A stretch of DNA of 64,000 bases from Nevskiaceae bacterium (lineage in GTDB: Bacteria > Pseudomonadota > Gammaproteobacteria > Nevskiales > Nevskiaceae), in contig SSEB01000007.1 of assembly GCA_008012115.1 (NCBI GenBank), positions 62,001-126,000 of the forward strand, written 5' to 3'. This document shows positions 35,345-43,823 of this stretch, piece by piece (the first letter of the stretch is position 1; every line of letters begins with the position of its first letter). The translations under genes and the position numbers were made by a program. The notes under the pieces are model-generated. The model did no database searches, was not told where the DNA came from, and was given only the letters and a program-made list of their open reading frames with translations.

Positions 35345-36313
35345 TCAGGACTGGCGGCCGAAAATATCGCGGAAGCTGGCGTAGCTGCCGGCCATCAGCA
35401 CCGGCAGCACCACCAGCAAGCCGAGACCGAACGGCAGGGCACCCAGGAGTGTGATCACCATCGCGAGCAGCCCGAAAACCAGCAGCGGCAGCCAGTTGCG
35501 CCAGCAGGCAATGAAGCTCTGGCGCAGGGCGCTTCCCGCGGTCTGGTTGGCATAGAACACCAGTCCCGGCGCATACCAGTAGGCGCAAGCCACCAGCAGC
35601 AGCAGCGCCAGCATGAGCAGGCCGATCAGCACGGCTACCAGCAAACGGTCGCCGGTGAAGAGCGCCGCCACCGCCTGCGCCGGATCGGCGGACTGGAACA
35701 CGGCCGCACCACCGGCCAGGATGAACAGCGCGACGCAGCCAACGGCGATGACGCCCAGCACCATCAGCAGATACAGCAGCGACAGCACCACCAGGGTGCT
35801 CAAGCGCGCCTTGAAGCCGGCGAACAGATCGGCCAGGTCGGCCTTGCCGTTGCGGGCAATGCCGTGGGCGAAAGCGAGCAGTCCCACCATGAACGACGGT
35901 CCCAGCAGGAGACTGGCCAGGCCGCCAAGAAATGGCACGCAGCCCATCACCATCTGGATGCCAAACCAGATCAGCATCGCCACGATCCACAGTCCGGGCG
36001 CCGCCTTGAACAGGCCCCAGCCTTCGCCGATCCACTGCAGCCCCCGGCCGGCGGCCAGCGCCACGCCCGGCACCTCGAAGCGCCAGCCGCTTGCGGCGGC
36101 GTCAACCGGAGAAAGAGGCGGCGGCTGCGCGTCGTCGGCAAAGCGCACACCGGCATCGTGCAAAACGCGTTCTGCGCTCTGCCACTCCGCCAGTCCTTCG
36201 CGCCACATCAATGTCTGCCGCCCGATCTCGCCGCTGGCGCAGCGCGCGCGGATGTCCTCGATCGTGAACGGGCCGGTCTGCGCGCCATTGTTCGCCACGA
36301 AGTACGCCGTCAT
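35345..36313 (-). CDS. GYF_2-domain membrane protein (BPSS1780 family)
   Basis: A 322-aa protein with an N-terminal GYF_2/DUF4339 domain (residues 1-50, YFVANNGAQTGPFTIEDIR and a WREGLAEWQSAE end). A Pro-rich linker and a membrane domain of about six segments follow (from about residue 85). The membrane domain matches the BPSS1780 family by its PGLWI, GPSFMVGLLAFA and DLFAGFKARL features. GYF_2 domains are thought to bind proteins or peptides. The function is unknown. Upstream in-frame codons to 36418 would run into element copy 6, so ATG 36313 is preferred. Confidence 0.82.
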   Translation of the reverse strand: MTAYFVANNGAQTGPFTIEDIRARCASGEIGRQTLMWREGLAEWQSAERVLHDAGVRFADDAQPPPLSPVDAAASGWRFEVPGVALAAGRGLQWIGEGWGLFKAAPGLWIVAMLIWFGIQMVMGCVPFLGGLASLLLGPSFMVGLLAFAHGIARNGKADLADLFAGFKARLSTLVVLSLLYLLMVLGVIAVGCVALFILAGGAAVFQSADPAQAVAALFTGDRLLVAVLIGLLMLALLLLVACAYWYAPGLVFYANQTAGSALRQSFIACWRNWLPLLVFGLLAMVITLLGALPFGLGLLVVLPVLMAGSYASFRDIFGRQS

Positions 36314-36392
36314 GGATGTCTGCTCCGAAAAGTCGCCCCGAGTATAGGCACAAGCGCGGTTTCCGCCTGCCGCGTGGCACCGCCGATGACGC

Positions 36393-36502
36393 CACCCGCT
36401 GCCACCGGTAGCCCGCACCGTAATGTGATTAAATATTTAATATTTTTATAATTAATATATATTTATTAACATCTCTCGCCGGGTCCTGGCCAAGAGCGGG
36501 TG
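36393..36502. repeat. 110-bp nested-palindrome element, copy 6
   Basis: Ends CACCCGCT (36393-36400) and AGCGGGTG (36495-36502); core 36425-36470, GTGATTAAAT to TTTATTAAC, 46 bp. It lies between tandem minus-strand genes: 60 bp after the ndh stop (on that strand) and 79 bp before the GYF_2 gene start. Confidence 0.93.
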
Positions 36503-36562
36503 ACCTCGCCTGCGGTGCCGCAGCGCCCGCTCAGCCCTGCACTGCGCCACCCACGCGCCAAA

Positions 36563-37897
36563 TCAGGCGGCCTGGTTGCGGCCGGGCGCCAGACGCTCGG
36601 CGCGCAGGCGCTGCGTATTGGTCGGGTTGGTGGTGATGAGGCGGTCGCCCTGGCGGCGGGTCAGGTATTTCCAGGCCCATTCGAGAAACACGCTGACGCG
36701 CTGCTCGGGCGCCACCAGCGACGCCACGTGCACGAAGGCCCAGATGAACCAGCCGACGATGCCGCGCACCTTGAACAGCCGCAGGTCGCCGACGGCGTGG
36801 TTCATGCCGATCACCGCCATGCTGCCGAGATCCTTGTACCGGAACGGCGCCAGCGTCTTGCCGCGCGCACGCGCCAGCAGCAGGTTGGCAACGTACTGGC
36901 CTTCCTGGATCGCGCCCTGCGCCAGCCCGGGCACCTCGTGACCGGCCGCGTCCTTCAGCTTGGCGAGATCGCCGACCACGAAGATATTGTCGTGGCCCGG
37001 CAGCGAGCAGTCGGGATTGACCATCACGCGCCCGCCACGGTCACGCTCCGCACCGGTGCGTTCGGCGAGAATCTGGCCGAAGGCCGAGGCCGTGACGCCG
37101 GCCGCCCACAGCACCGTGCCGCAGTCGATGGTCTCGACCGCGTCACCGCGCCGGATACGGACGCTGCGCTCGCCGATATCCTCGACGCGCGTCTCGGTCA
37201 TCACGGTGACGCCGAGCTGTTCCAGGGATTGCCGGGCCGCATCACGCAGTGAGCGGTCGTAGACCGGCAGCACGCCCGCCGCGCCTTCGACCAGGATGAT
37301 CCGGGCAGCACGCGGATCGATCGCGCGGAAGTCCTTCACCATGGTCTTGTGCGCCAGCTCGCCGATGGCGCCGGCCAGCTCGACACCGGTGGGGCCACCG
37401 CCCACGATCACGAAGGTCATCAGCCGCGCGCGCTCGGCGGGATCCTCCGTCACCTCCGCCAGTTCGAAGGCCTTGAAGATCTTGTGACGGATCTCGATGG
37501 CGTGCTCGACGGTCTTCAGGCCCGGCGCAAACGGCTTCCACTGGTCCTTGCCGAAGTAGCTGTGCTTGACGCCGGTGGCGACGATCAGCGTGTCGTACTG
37601 CAGCTCGCCATGCTCATGCCGCAGCACGCGCGCCTGCGGGTCGACATCGTAGGCGGTGGCCTGGATCGCGCGCACGGTCGGATACTTGCGCAGCACCACC
37701 CGCTGCGGAATCGCGATATCACCCGGCGGCAGCGAGCCCGTGGCCACCTGGTACAGCAGCGGCTGGAACAGCTGGAAATTGCGCTTGTCCAGCAGCGTGA
37801 CGCGGCAGCCGGCCTTGCCCAGGCGTTTGGCCGCATGCAGGCCGGCGAAGCCGCCGCCCACGATCACGACGTGTTGCGATAGAGCGGAGGGAGTCAT
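36563..37897 (-). CDS. ndh: Type II NADH dehydrogenase
   Basis: A 444-aa NAD(P)/FAD-dependent oxidoreductase of the NDH-2 type, which passes electrons from NADH to quinone at the membrane without pumping protons. The FAD motif is VVIVGGGFAGLHAA (about residues 9-22); the NADH motif is FVIVGGGPTGVELAG (about 163-177). The second FAD contact is NIFVVGDLA. QEGQYVANLL and IWAFVHV close to the C-terminus are typical of the quinone/membrane side. The length is usual. The substrate quinone is assumed from the family. Confidence 0.9.
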   Translation of the reverse strand: MTPSALSQHVVIVGGGFAGLHAAKRLGKAGCRVTLLDKRNFQLFQPLLYQVATGSLPPGDIAIPQRVVLRKYPTVRAIQATAYDVDPQARVLRHEHGELQYDTLIVATGVKHSYFGKDQWKPFAPGLKTVEHAIEIRHKIFKAFELAEVTEDPAERARLMTFVIVGGGPTGVELAGAIGELAHKTMVKDFRAIDPRAARIILVEGAAGVLPVYDRSLRDAARQSLEQLGVTVMTETRVEDIGERSVRIRRGDAVETIDCGTVLWAAGVTASAFGQILAERTGAERDRGGRVMVNPDCSLPGHDNIFVVGDLAKLKDAAGHEVPGLAQGAIQEGQYVANLLLARARGKTLAPFRYKDLGSMAVIGMNHAVGDLRLFKVRGIVGWFIWAFVHVASLVAPEQRVSVFLEWAWKYLTRRQGDRLITTNPTNTQRLRAERLAPGRNQAA

Positions 37898-37977
37898 GCG
37901 AAGGCCTGAGATTGCAATGTAAAAAAAGCATATCAGGCGCCTCGCGGCGGCAACATGTTAGACACCGAGCATCGCCC

Positions 37978-38784
37978 TTACAGCTCCAGCCCCGGGTAAC
38001 GCTCCAGCAGCCAGCGCTCCTGGAACAGGTAACGCGCCACCTGCGCCACATCGCGCAGATACCAGGCATTGACCGCGCCGCCGACCACGGCGCCGAGCAC
38101 CGGCAGCGCCCCGGCGGCCTTGCGCTTGCCCAGTTGCACGCCGATGCGCTGAGCCAGCGTATTCAGGCTGAACACCGCGGCGTCCTTGGCCAGCTGGCGT
38201 TCGGCGGCGCGCTCCAGCCCATCGCGTGCCGCGGCCTCCTGCAGCATCATCACGTCGGCGCGCAGGGCCGCCAGCGCCTCGGCCAACACGCGTGAGGAAA
38301 AGGCCGAGGCCAGGGCAAACACGCCCAGCGCCATCTCGCGACTGATGTCCTCGCCGTAACACAAGCCGATGCGGTGCACGGTGCGCAGCGCCAGCGTCAG
38401 CAGTGTTGGCACGTCCGCCACCAGGCCGGCGGCACCGAACACACCAAAGACCGCGCCGCCGGCGCCGCCGTAGCCCATGGCACGCCGCGTCTCGCCCCGC
38501 GCCAGCGCATCACAGGCTGCCAGCGGCTGCGCACGCAGCGCGACAAGATCGCCCACACCGGCGCGGCGCAGCACCGAGCGCTCGTCCGACAGGCGTTCGG
38601 CGAAGCCGTTGAAAGCATGCAGCGCGGCCTTCAGGGCCGACACCGGCACCACGGTCTGCACCACCTTGCCGGCGAGGCCCGTGGGCCGCGCCAGCAGGCG
38701 CGTACCCCAGTCCGGCCCCTCGTCCTGCCAGCGGCGCAACTGCCGGAGCTGCCGGCGCTCGTAATCGTTCGGTGATGGATTCAT
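37978..38784 (-). CDS. EcsC-family protein
   Basis: A 268-aa protein of the EcsC family, named after a gene of the Bacillus Ecs ABC transporter operon; the molecular function is unknown. The family features are a charged N-terminus (YERRQLRQLRRWQ), a Gly/Ala-rich central hydrophobic part (GYGGAGGAVFGVFGAAGLVADVP), and a C-terminal GAVVGGAVNAWYLRDVAQVARYLF segment. It lies divergent from a patatin-type lipase gene. The start chosen is ATG 38784; another ATG four codons upstream is possible. Confidence 0.82.
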   Translation of the reverse strand: MNPSPNDYERRQLRQLRRWQDEGPDWGTRLLARPTGLAGKVVQTVVPVSALKAALHAFNGFAERLSDERSVLRRAGVGDLVALRAQPLAACDALARGETRRAMGYGGAGGAVFGVFGAAGLVADVPTLLTLALRTVHRIGLCYGEDISREMALGVFALASAFSSRVLAEALAALRADVMMLQEAAARDGLERAAERQLAKDAAVFSLNTLAQRIGVQLGKRKAAGALPVLGAVVGGAVNAWYLRDVAQVARYLFQERWLLERYPGLEL

Positions 38785-38878
38785 CGCGGTCAGCATAAAC
38801 AGAAAAATGCCGGGCAGCAGCAGTGCGGCATCGGCGCTATCCTGCCTGACCACGAGCCCCCGACAGCGAGGTCCGCGC

Positions 38879-40306
38879 ATGCAGAGCCCGACGAGCAAGG
38901 AATTGCTGAAGCTGCAGCGCATGGAAATGTCGCTGGTGCGCGCCGTGCTGGCGCAGCCGACGTTCCTGCTGGAGCGCGAGTATCAGCAGCTGCGCTACCT
39001 GCTCGGCTTTGCGCGGCTGCACCGCTTCGCGCCCGGCGCCGCGCTGCGCGAGGCAGCGCGCGCGGAGGTCGAGACCGATCAGGACCTGGTTGCGCCGCTG
39101 CGCGAGCAGGTGCTGCAACAGCTCTACCCGCCACTGCGCCGCGAGGACAAACCGCAGGCGCGTCTCAGCGGCGCGATGAAGCGGCTGCCGGCGCTGCTGC
39201 CGCTGATCCAGTCCGCACGCCGGCAGCTGCTGGACCGTCATCGCAACGATTTCAGCGAGGCGGAACTCGATGCCGAGGTCGGCCGCCGCGCCCTGGTCAC
39301 CATCGCCGGCGGCGGCGGCGGCGCGGGCTACGTCTACATCGGTGCCGCCGCGCGCCTGCGCGCCGAAGGACTGTCCTCCGACTACCTGGTCGGCGCTTCG
39401 ATTGGTGCGCTGATCGGCGCGTTTCTGGCGCGCTCGCGCAAGCTCGACATCGAGGCGCTGCTCGACTGGGCCAAGGGCCTGCGCGTTCGCGACATGTTCG
39501 GCCGTCCCTTTATCGGCGCCACCCACACGCTGCCGGGCCTGACGCGCCTGCACCTGCGCGGCATGCACCGCCTGTTCGTGCACCCGGACGGCAGCCCGAT
39601 GCGGCTGAGGGACATGGAGATTCCCTATGAGGCCGTCATCGCCGGCGTGCGCACGGCGATCTACGACCACCTGCCGGCGACGCTGCGCGACGTGATCGCG
39701 CCGGGCCGGCGCCATCACAGCTTCTCGCGGCTGCTGGCGGAACGCATGCTGCTGATCGGCGCAATGGTCAGCCCGCAGGTGGTGCGCGCGATCCCCCTGG
39801 GACGCGACGAGGCCACGCGCGATACGCGTGTGGTCGACGCGGTCGGCCTCTCGGCCGCGATTCCCGCCGTGCTGCAGTATGAGCCGCCGCAGCGCGACGC
39901 CATCACCGACGACATCCTCGCGCAGCTGCGCCGCCACGAGGACGTGGCCTTGTTCGTTGACGGCGGCGTCGCCAGCAACGTCCCGGCGCGCATCGCCTGG
40001 GAGGGCGTGCAGGCGGGCCGCATCGGCACCCGCAGCGCCTTCTATCTGGCGCTGGACTGCTTCCACCCGCGCTGGGACAGCCGCCATCTCTGGGTATGGC
40101 CGGTGACACAGGCGATCCAGCTGCAGCTGCCGTCGCAACGCCCGTACTTCGACTGGCTGATGCGCTTCGATCCGACCCTGTCGCCGGTCAACCTGCTGCC
40201 GTCGCCGGCCGACTTCGACCAGGCCTTCCAGTGGGGCTGGGCGCAGGCCGACGTGATGATGCCGTTCCTGCTCAAGGCGCTGCAGCCGGTACGATGGATG
40301 CCATGA
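38879..40306 (+). CDS. Patatin-like phospholipase
   Basis: A 475-aa patatin-family hydrolase. The oxyanion loop is GGGGGAGYVYIG (about residues 142-153), the nucleophile elbow is GASIGALIG with Ser near 172, and the catalytic Asp is in DGGVASN near residue 362. The N-terminal 120 residues are helical and not assigned. It should cleave acyl chains from phospholipids or other lipids. No signal peptide is seen, so it is cytoplasmic or membrane-associated. GAGG lies before the ATG. NRDE and ogt genes follow closely on the same strand. Confidence 0.87.
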   Translation: MQSPTSKELLKLQRMEMSLVRAVLAQPTFLLEREYQQLRYLLGFARLHRFAPGAALREAARAEVETDQDLVAPLREQVLQQLYPPLRREDKPQARLSGAMKRLPALLPLIQSARRQLLDRHRNDFSEAELDAEVGRRALVTIAGGGGGAGYVYIGAAARLRAEGLSSDYLVGASIGALIGAFLARSRKLDIEALLDWAKGLRVRDMFGRPFIGATHTLPGLTRLHLRGMHRLFVHPDGSPMRLRDMEIPYEAVIAGVRTAIYDHLPATLRDVIAPGRRHHSFSRLLAERMLLIGAMVSPQVVRAIPLGRDEATRDTRVVDAVGLSAAIPAVLQYEPPQRDAITDDILAQLRRHEDVALFVDGGVASNVPARIAWEGVQAGRIGTRSAFYLALDCFHPRWDSRHLWVWPVTQAIQLQLPSQRPYFDWLMRFDPTLSPVNLLPSPADFDQAFQWGWAQADVMMPFLLKALQPVRWMP

Positions 40307-40346
40307 AGATCGCCGCCATCGTCAGCAAACCCGCGGAGCCCGCCCC

Positions 40347-41123
40347 ATGTGCCTGATCGCCCTGAGTTGGCGCGCACACCCGCGCTACGAGCTGGCGCTG
40401 GCCGCCAACCGTGACGAGTTCCACCACCGCCCGACCGCGCCGGCCGCCTGGTGGGCGGACACGCCGGAGGTTTTCGGCGGGCGCGATCTATCGCAGGGCG
40501 GTGGCTGGCTCGCGGCCAGCCGCAAGCGCAGGCTGGCCGCCGTGACCAACGTGCGCCGCATGGTGCCGCCCGATCCGCAGTCGCCCTCGCGCGGTGCACT
40601 GGTGGCGGACTTCATGCGCAGCACGCAATCGGCCGCAGAGTTCGCACGGCGCCTGCGCGGACGTGCCGATGCCTACGCCGGCTTCAATCTGCTGCTCTAC
40701 GATGGCGATACGCTGCTCTACGCCACCAACCACGACGGCTTCCGCAGCGAACGCCTGGAACCGGGCATCCACGCCGTCAGCAACGCGACGCTCGACACGC
40801 CCTGGCCCAAGCTCCTGCGCCTGCGCGGCACCCTGCAGGACTGGTCCGCAAGGGCGCAGGACGATGACGACACGCTATTCGCGGCGCTCGCCGACGACCG
40901 CCGCGCCGACGATGCCGAATTGCCGGACACCGGTGTCGGTCTCGAGATGGAACGCTTTCTGTCGCCGCCCTTCATCCGCGGCCCGCACTACGGCACGCGC
41001 GCCAGCAGCGTGATCCGCATCGACGGCGATGGCGTTCTGCACTTCGCAGAACGACGCTTCGCCGCCAACGGCGCACCGGGCGGCGAGACCCGCGAAAGCT
41101 TTACTGCGCCCGCGAGCACGTAA
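40347..41123 (+). CDS. NRDE-family protein (TANGO2-like)
   Basis: A 258-aa member of the NRDE/TANGO2 family, which has an Ntn-hydrolase-like fold with an N-terminal Cys (MCLIALSW, Cys2 exposed after Met removal). The family tetrad NRDE is at residues 21-24 (ANRDEFHHR). Other landmarks are TNVRR, SRGALVADF and GFNLLLYDG, plus a C-terminal TRASSVIRI strand. Members are linked to lipid or haem handling in eukaryotes; in bacteria the role is unknown. Its TAA stop overlaps the ATG of ogt (TAATG), so they are coupled. Confidence 0.9.
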   Translation: MCLIALSWRAHPRYELALAANRDEFHHRPTAPAAWWADTPEVFGGRDLSQGGGWLAASRKRRLAAVTNVRRMVPPDPQSPSRGALVADFMRSTQSAAEFARRLRGRADAYAGFNLLLYDGDTLLYATNHDGFRSERLEPGIHAVSNATLDTPWPKLLRLRGTLQDWSARAQDDDDTLFAALADDRRADDAELPDTGVGLEMERFLSPPFIRGPHYGTRASSVIRIDGDGVLHFAERRFAANGAPGGETRESFTAPAST

Positions 41124-41878
41124 TGCGCATCGAAGCGTCCGAAATGGACGTCAGCACGGACCAGGCGGCACAACGGCTCGCCCGGCTGCTGCGCGACGCA
41201 CCGCGCGCTCGCCGCGACGCTGTGCCGGTTGGCCTCACGCTGATTGACAGCCCGCTGGACCCGCTGATCGCCGGCACCGCGACGACCGGCATCGTCCTGC
41301 TCGAGTTCACCGACGAATTGAGGCTGCAGCGACAAATGCCGGCTCTGCTGCGCCGCTACCGCTGCGTCGCCGCAAGCCACGACAGCCCGCATCTAACGGC
41401 GTTGCGCGAGCAGCTGACGCAATACTTCCACGGCGAGCGACGACGCTTCGAACTGCCCCTGCACGCCCCCGGCACGCCGTTCCAGCGCCGCGTCTGGACG
41501 GCGCTGGCGACGATTCCCTACGGCGAGACGCGCAGTTACCAGGCCCTGGCCGCGCAGATCGGCGCGCCGTCGGCGACGCGCGCGGTCGGCCTGTGCAACG
41601 GACTCAACCGCATCGCCATCCTGATTCCCTGCCACCGTCTGCTGGGCCGCGACGGCGCGCTCACCGGCTATGGCGGCGGTCTCTGGCGCAAGCGCGCGTT
41701 GCTCGCGCTGGAACAGGGTCAGGCGGCATCCGACAGCGGCAGCTCGACAACCACCGACAGGCCGCGCCCCGACAGGCCGTCCGCCAGTCTCAGCTCACCG
41801 CCGTGCCGTCGCGCCGCCTCGGCGGCGATGGCCAGCCCCAGCCCAGCCCCCTGCCCCCCGCGGTCGCCGCGGGCGTAG
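41123..41878 (+). CDS. ogt: Methylated-DNA-protein-cysteine methyltransferase with antisense-overlapping tail
   Basis: A 251-aa O6-alkylguanine-DNA alkyltransferase. It moves alkyl groups from guanine to its own Cys in IPCHRLLG (about residues 174-181). The helix-turn-helix and Arg finger are in TRAVGLCNGLNRIAI, with CNG and NR in place of the usual ANG and NP. The catalytic domain ends near ALLALEQ at about residue 196. The following 55 residues (SDSGSSTTT, then Pro/Ser/Arg-rich) have no counterpart in the family and run antisense across the 3' end of the histidine kinase gene. They are probably a read-on from stop-codon loss. Confidence 0.88.
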   Translation: MRIEASEMDVSTDQAAQRLARLLRDAPRARRDAVPVGLTLIDSPLDPLIAGTATTGIVLLEFTDELRLQRQMPALLRRYRCVAASHDSPHLTALREQLTQYFHGERRRFELPLHAPGTPFQRRVWTALATIPYGETRSYQALAAQIGAPSATRAVGLCNGLNRIAILIPCHRLLGRDGALTGYGGGLWRKRALLALEQGQAASDSGSSTTTDRPRPDRPSASLSSPPCRRAASAAMASPSPAPCPPRSPRA

Positions 41879-43101
41879 CGCCGCATCGCCTGCTCGCGAT
41901 GCCGGGGGTCGATGCCCGGCCCATCGTCGCTCACCCGCAACACGGCGCGGTCCGTCGAACGGGAAACCGACAACACGATGCTGCCGCCCGCGCCGCCACC
42001 GTGCTTGAGGGCATTGTCGATCAGGTTGGACAGCAACTCCTTCAGCGAATGCCGGTCACCGCGCACCCATACCGGCGTGTCGGCCGGCTCATATGCCAGG
42101 TCCACGCCGTGATGCAGGGCGGCGGCGATCCATTCCGCGCCCGTCTCCCGCACCAGCTCGCGCAGGTCGAAGACCGCCAAGGATGCCTGCCCGGCACCGT
42201 CCTCCAGCCGGGCCAGCTCCAGCAACTGGTTGGACAAACGGACGGCGCGCTCCACCGACACCCGTACCGCCGCCAGCGCATCGCGCACCTCTTTCGAGGC
42301 CTCCTGCGCCTGGGCCCGTTCAAGGTTCAGACGGATTGCTGCCAGCGGCGTACGCAACTGATGGGCGGTGTCGGCAACGAAATCGCGCTGTGCTGCCGTC
42401 GCCGCATCCAGGCGCTGGAACATTGCATCCAGGGCACGGATCAAGGCGGCGACTTCGCGTGGCGCCTCGGGCTCGGAAATCGGTGAGCGATCATCCGGCG
42501 CGCGTGACTCGATACGCGCCGCCAGTGCGTCCAGCGGCTCCAGCCCGCGGCGGATTCCGCGCCCGACAAACACCATGACCAGTGCCAGCAGCAGCAGCTG
42601 GGGCAACAGGATGCGCAACACCACGGTGTCTGCGAAACGCGCGCGCTTGCGTTGCGTTTCCCCGACCCGCACGAACACCGTTTCGCCGCCTGCTGTGGCC
42701 GGCAGTTTCAGGGTGGCAACGCGGATCTCCTCCCCATGAACGACGGACGGCCCGATGGCAACGCCATGAAAATCCTCGGCATTGGTCGCAGGCTCGAGGT
42801 CCGGGTAGCCGGCGACCTGACCCGAACGCTCCCCCCAGACGCGATAGTAGGTGACATCGACGTCATCCCACAGGAACAGCTGCTCGGCGGCCGCCGGCAA
42901 GTCGAGCGTCGCGCCCTGGGGCGTCACCCGCACCAGCCGCGCCAGCGAGTGGGCCATGTCGTACAGCGTGCGGTTGTATTCCTGCGCCGCGTAATGGATG
43001 GCGGCGTAGTAACAGAGCGCACCGCTGGACACGAAAACCAGCGCCAGGGGTGCCAGGAGCTGGCGCAGCAGTCGACTGCGCAGGCTCAAAGACTCAGGCA
43101 T
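41719..43101 (-). CDS. Sensor histidine kinase of the metal-efflux locus
   Basis: A 460-aa membrane sensor kinase with membrane segments near residues 12-35 and 165-185, a periplasmic sensor domain between them, and a HAMP-like linker. The H-box is DTAHQLRTPLAA and the ATPase motifs are NLIDNALKHG, DDGPGID and GAGLGLAIA. The organisation matches the TctE/QseC/CzcS group. It overlaps the upstream regulator gene by 8 bp on the same strand, so the two form a pair, divergent from the RND efflux operon they probably control. Its 3' end overlaps the ogt tail by 160 bp. Confidence 0.92.
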   Translation of the reverse strand: MPESLSLRSRLLRQLLAPLALVFVSSGALCYYAAIHYAAQEYNRTLYDMAHSLARLVRVTPQGATLDLPAAAEQLFLWDDVDVTYYRVWGERSGQVAGYPDLEPATNAEDFHGVAIGPSVVHGEEIRVATLKLPATAGGETVFVRVGETQRKRARFADTVVLRILLPQLLLLALVMVFVGRGIRRGLEPLDALAARIESRAPDDRSPISEPEAPREVAALIRALDAMFQRLDAATAAQRDFVADTAHQLRTPLAAIRLNLERAQAQEASKEVRDALAAVRVSVERAVRLSNQLLELARLEDGAGQASLAVFDLRELVRETGAEWIAAALHHGVDLAYEPADTPVWVRGDRHSLKELLSNLIDNALKHGGGAGGSIVLSVSRSTDRAVLRVSDDGPGIDPRHREQAMRRYARGDRGGQGAGLGLAIAAEAARRHGGELRLADGLSGRGLSVVVELPLSDAA

Positions 43102-43771
43102 GCGGCGCCTCTTCGTCCAGCAGATAGCCGAACCCGCGCAAGGTGCGCAGTTGCAGGCCGCTGCCTTCGAGACGCTTGCGCAAACGATGCACGCTCACCT
43201 CGATGGCGGTGTCGCTCAGATCGCTGTCCCAGTCGGAAAGCTGCGACTGGATCTGGGCCTTGCTGACGACCTGGCCTTGCCGACGCAGCAGCAGCTCCAG
43301 CAGGCCGAATTCGCGTGGCGGCAGATTCAACGGCACACCGTCCAAGGCAAAACGCCGGGCAGCCACATCGAGGCTCAGCAGGCCGAGGCCCGTTTTATCG
43401 GGTGACACGCCATCGCAGCGTCGGGCAACCGCGCGAATGCGCGCCAGCAGCTCGTCCATCTCGAATGGCTTGATCATGTAGTCGTCGGCACCGGCGTCCA
43501 AGCCACGCACCCGGTCGCTCAGCCGGTCGCGCGCACTGAGAATGATCACCGGCGGACGCGCCGTGCGATCGCGCAGGAACTGCAGCACCGCATAGCCGTC
43601 GGCCACCGGCAGCCCCAAGTCGAGCAGGACAAGATCCCAGCGCGCCCCTTCGAGGTAGCGGATTGCCGTGCCCCCGTCGTGCACCACATCGACCGAGTGG
43701 CCGCCGCGCCGCAGGCCGTGCCTCAGGCCATCGGCCAGCGGCGGATCGTCTTCCACGACCAGAATACGCAA
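43094..43771 (-). CDS. OmpR-family response regulator of the metal-efflux locus
   Basis: A 225-aa response regulator with the receiver domain (VVEDD, phospho-Asp in LLDLGLP, Lys in MIKPFEM) and an OmpR-type winged-helix domain (LPPREFGLLELLLRR, HRLRKRLEG). The start was set at TTG 43771 because GGAG lies five bases upstream and the protein then begins RILVVEDD as usual; no ATG fits. It resembles CzcR/CusR. The efflux operon starts 52 bp away on the other strand, so the shared gap should hold the regulator's binding site. Confidence 0.9.
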   Translation of the reverse strand: MRILVVEDDPPLADGLRHGLRRGGHSVDVVHDGGTAIRYLEGARWDLVLLDLGLPVADGYAVLQFLRDRTARPPVIILSARDRLSDRVRGLDAGADDYMIKPFEMDELLARIRAVARRCDGVSPDKTGLGLLSLDVAARRFALDGVPLNLPPREFGLLELLLRRQGQVVSKAQIQSQLSDWDSDLSDTAIEVSVHRLRKRLEGSGLQLRTLRGFGYLLDEEAPHA

Positions 43772-43823
43772 AGGCGCTCCAACAGAAAGCCAACTGAAAG
43801 TTTGTACGCTTATTTTGCGCCGC

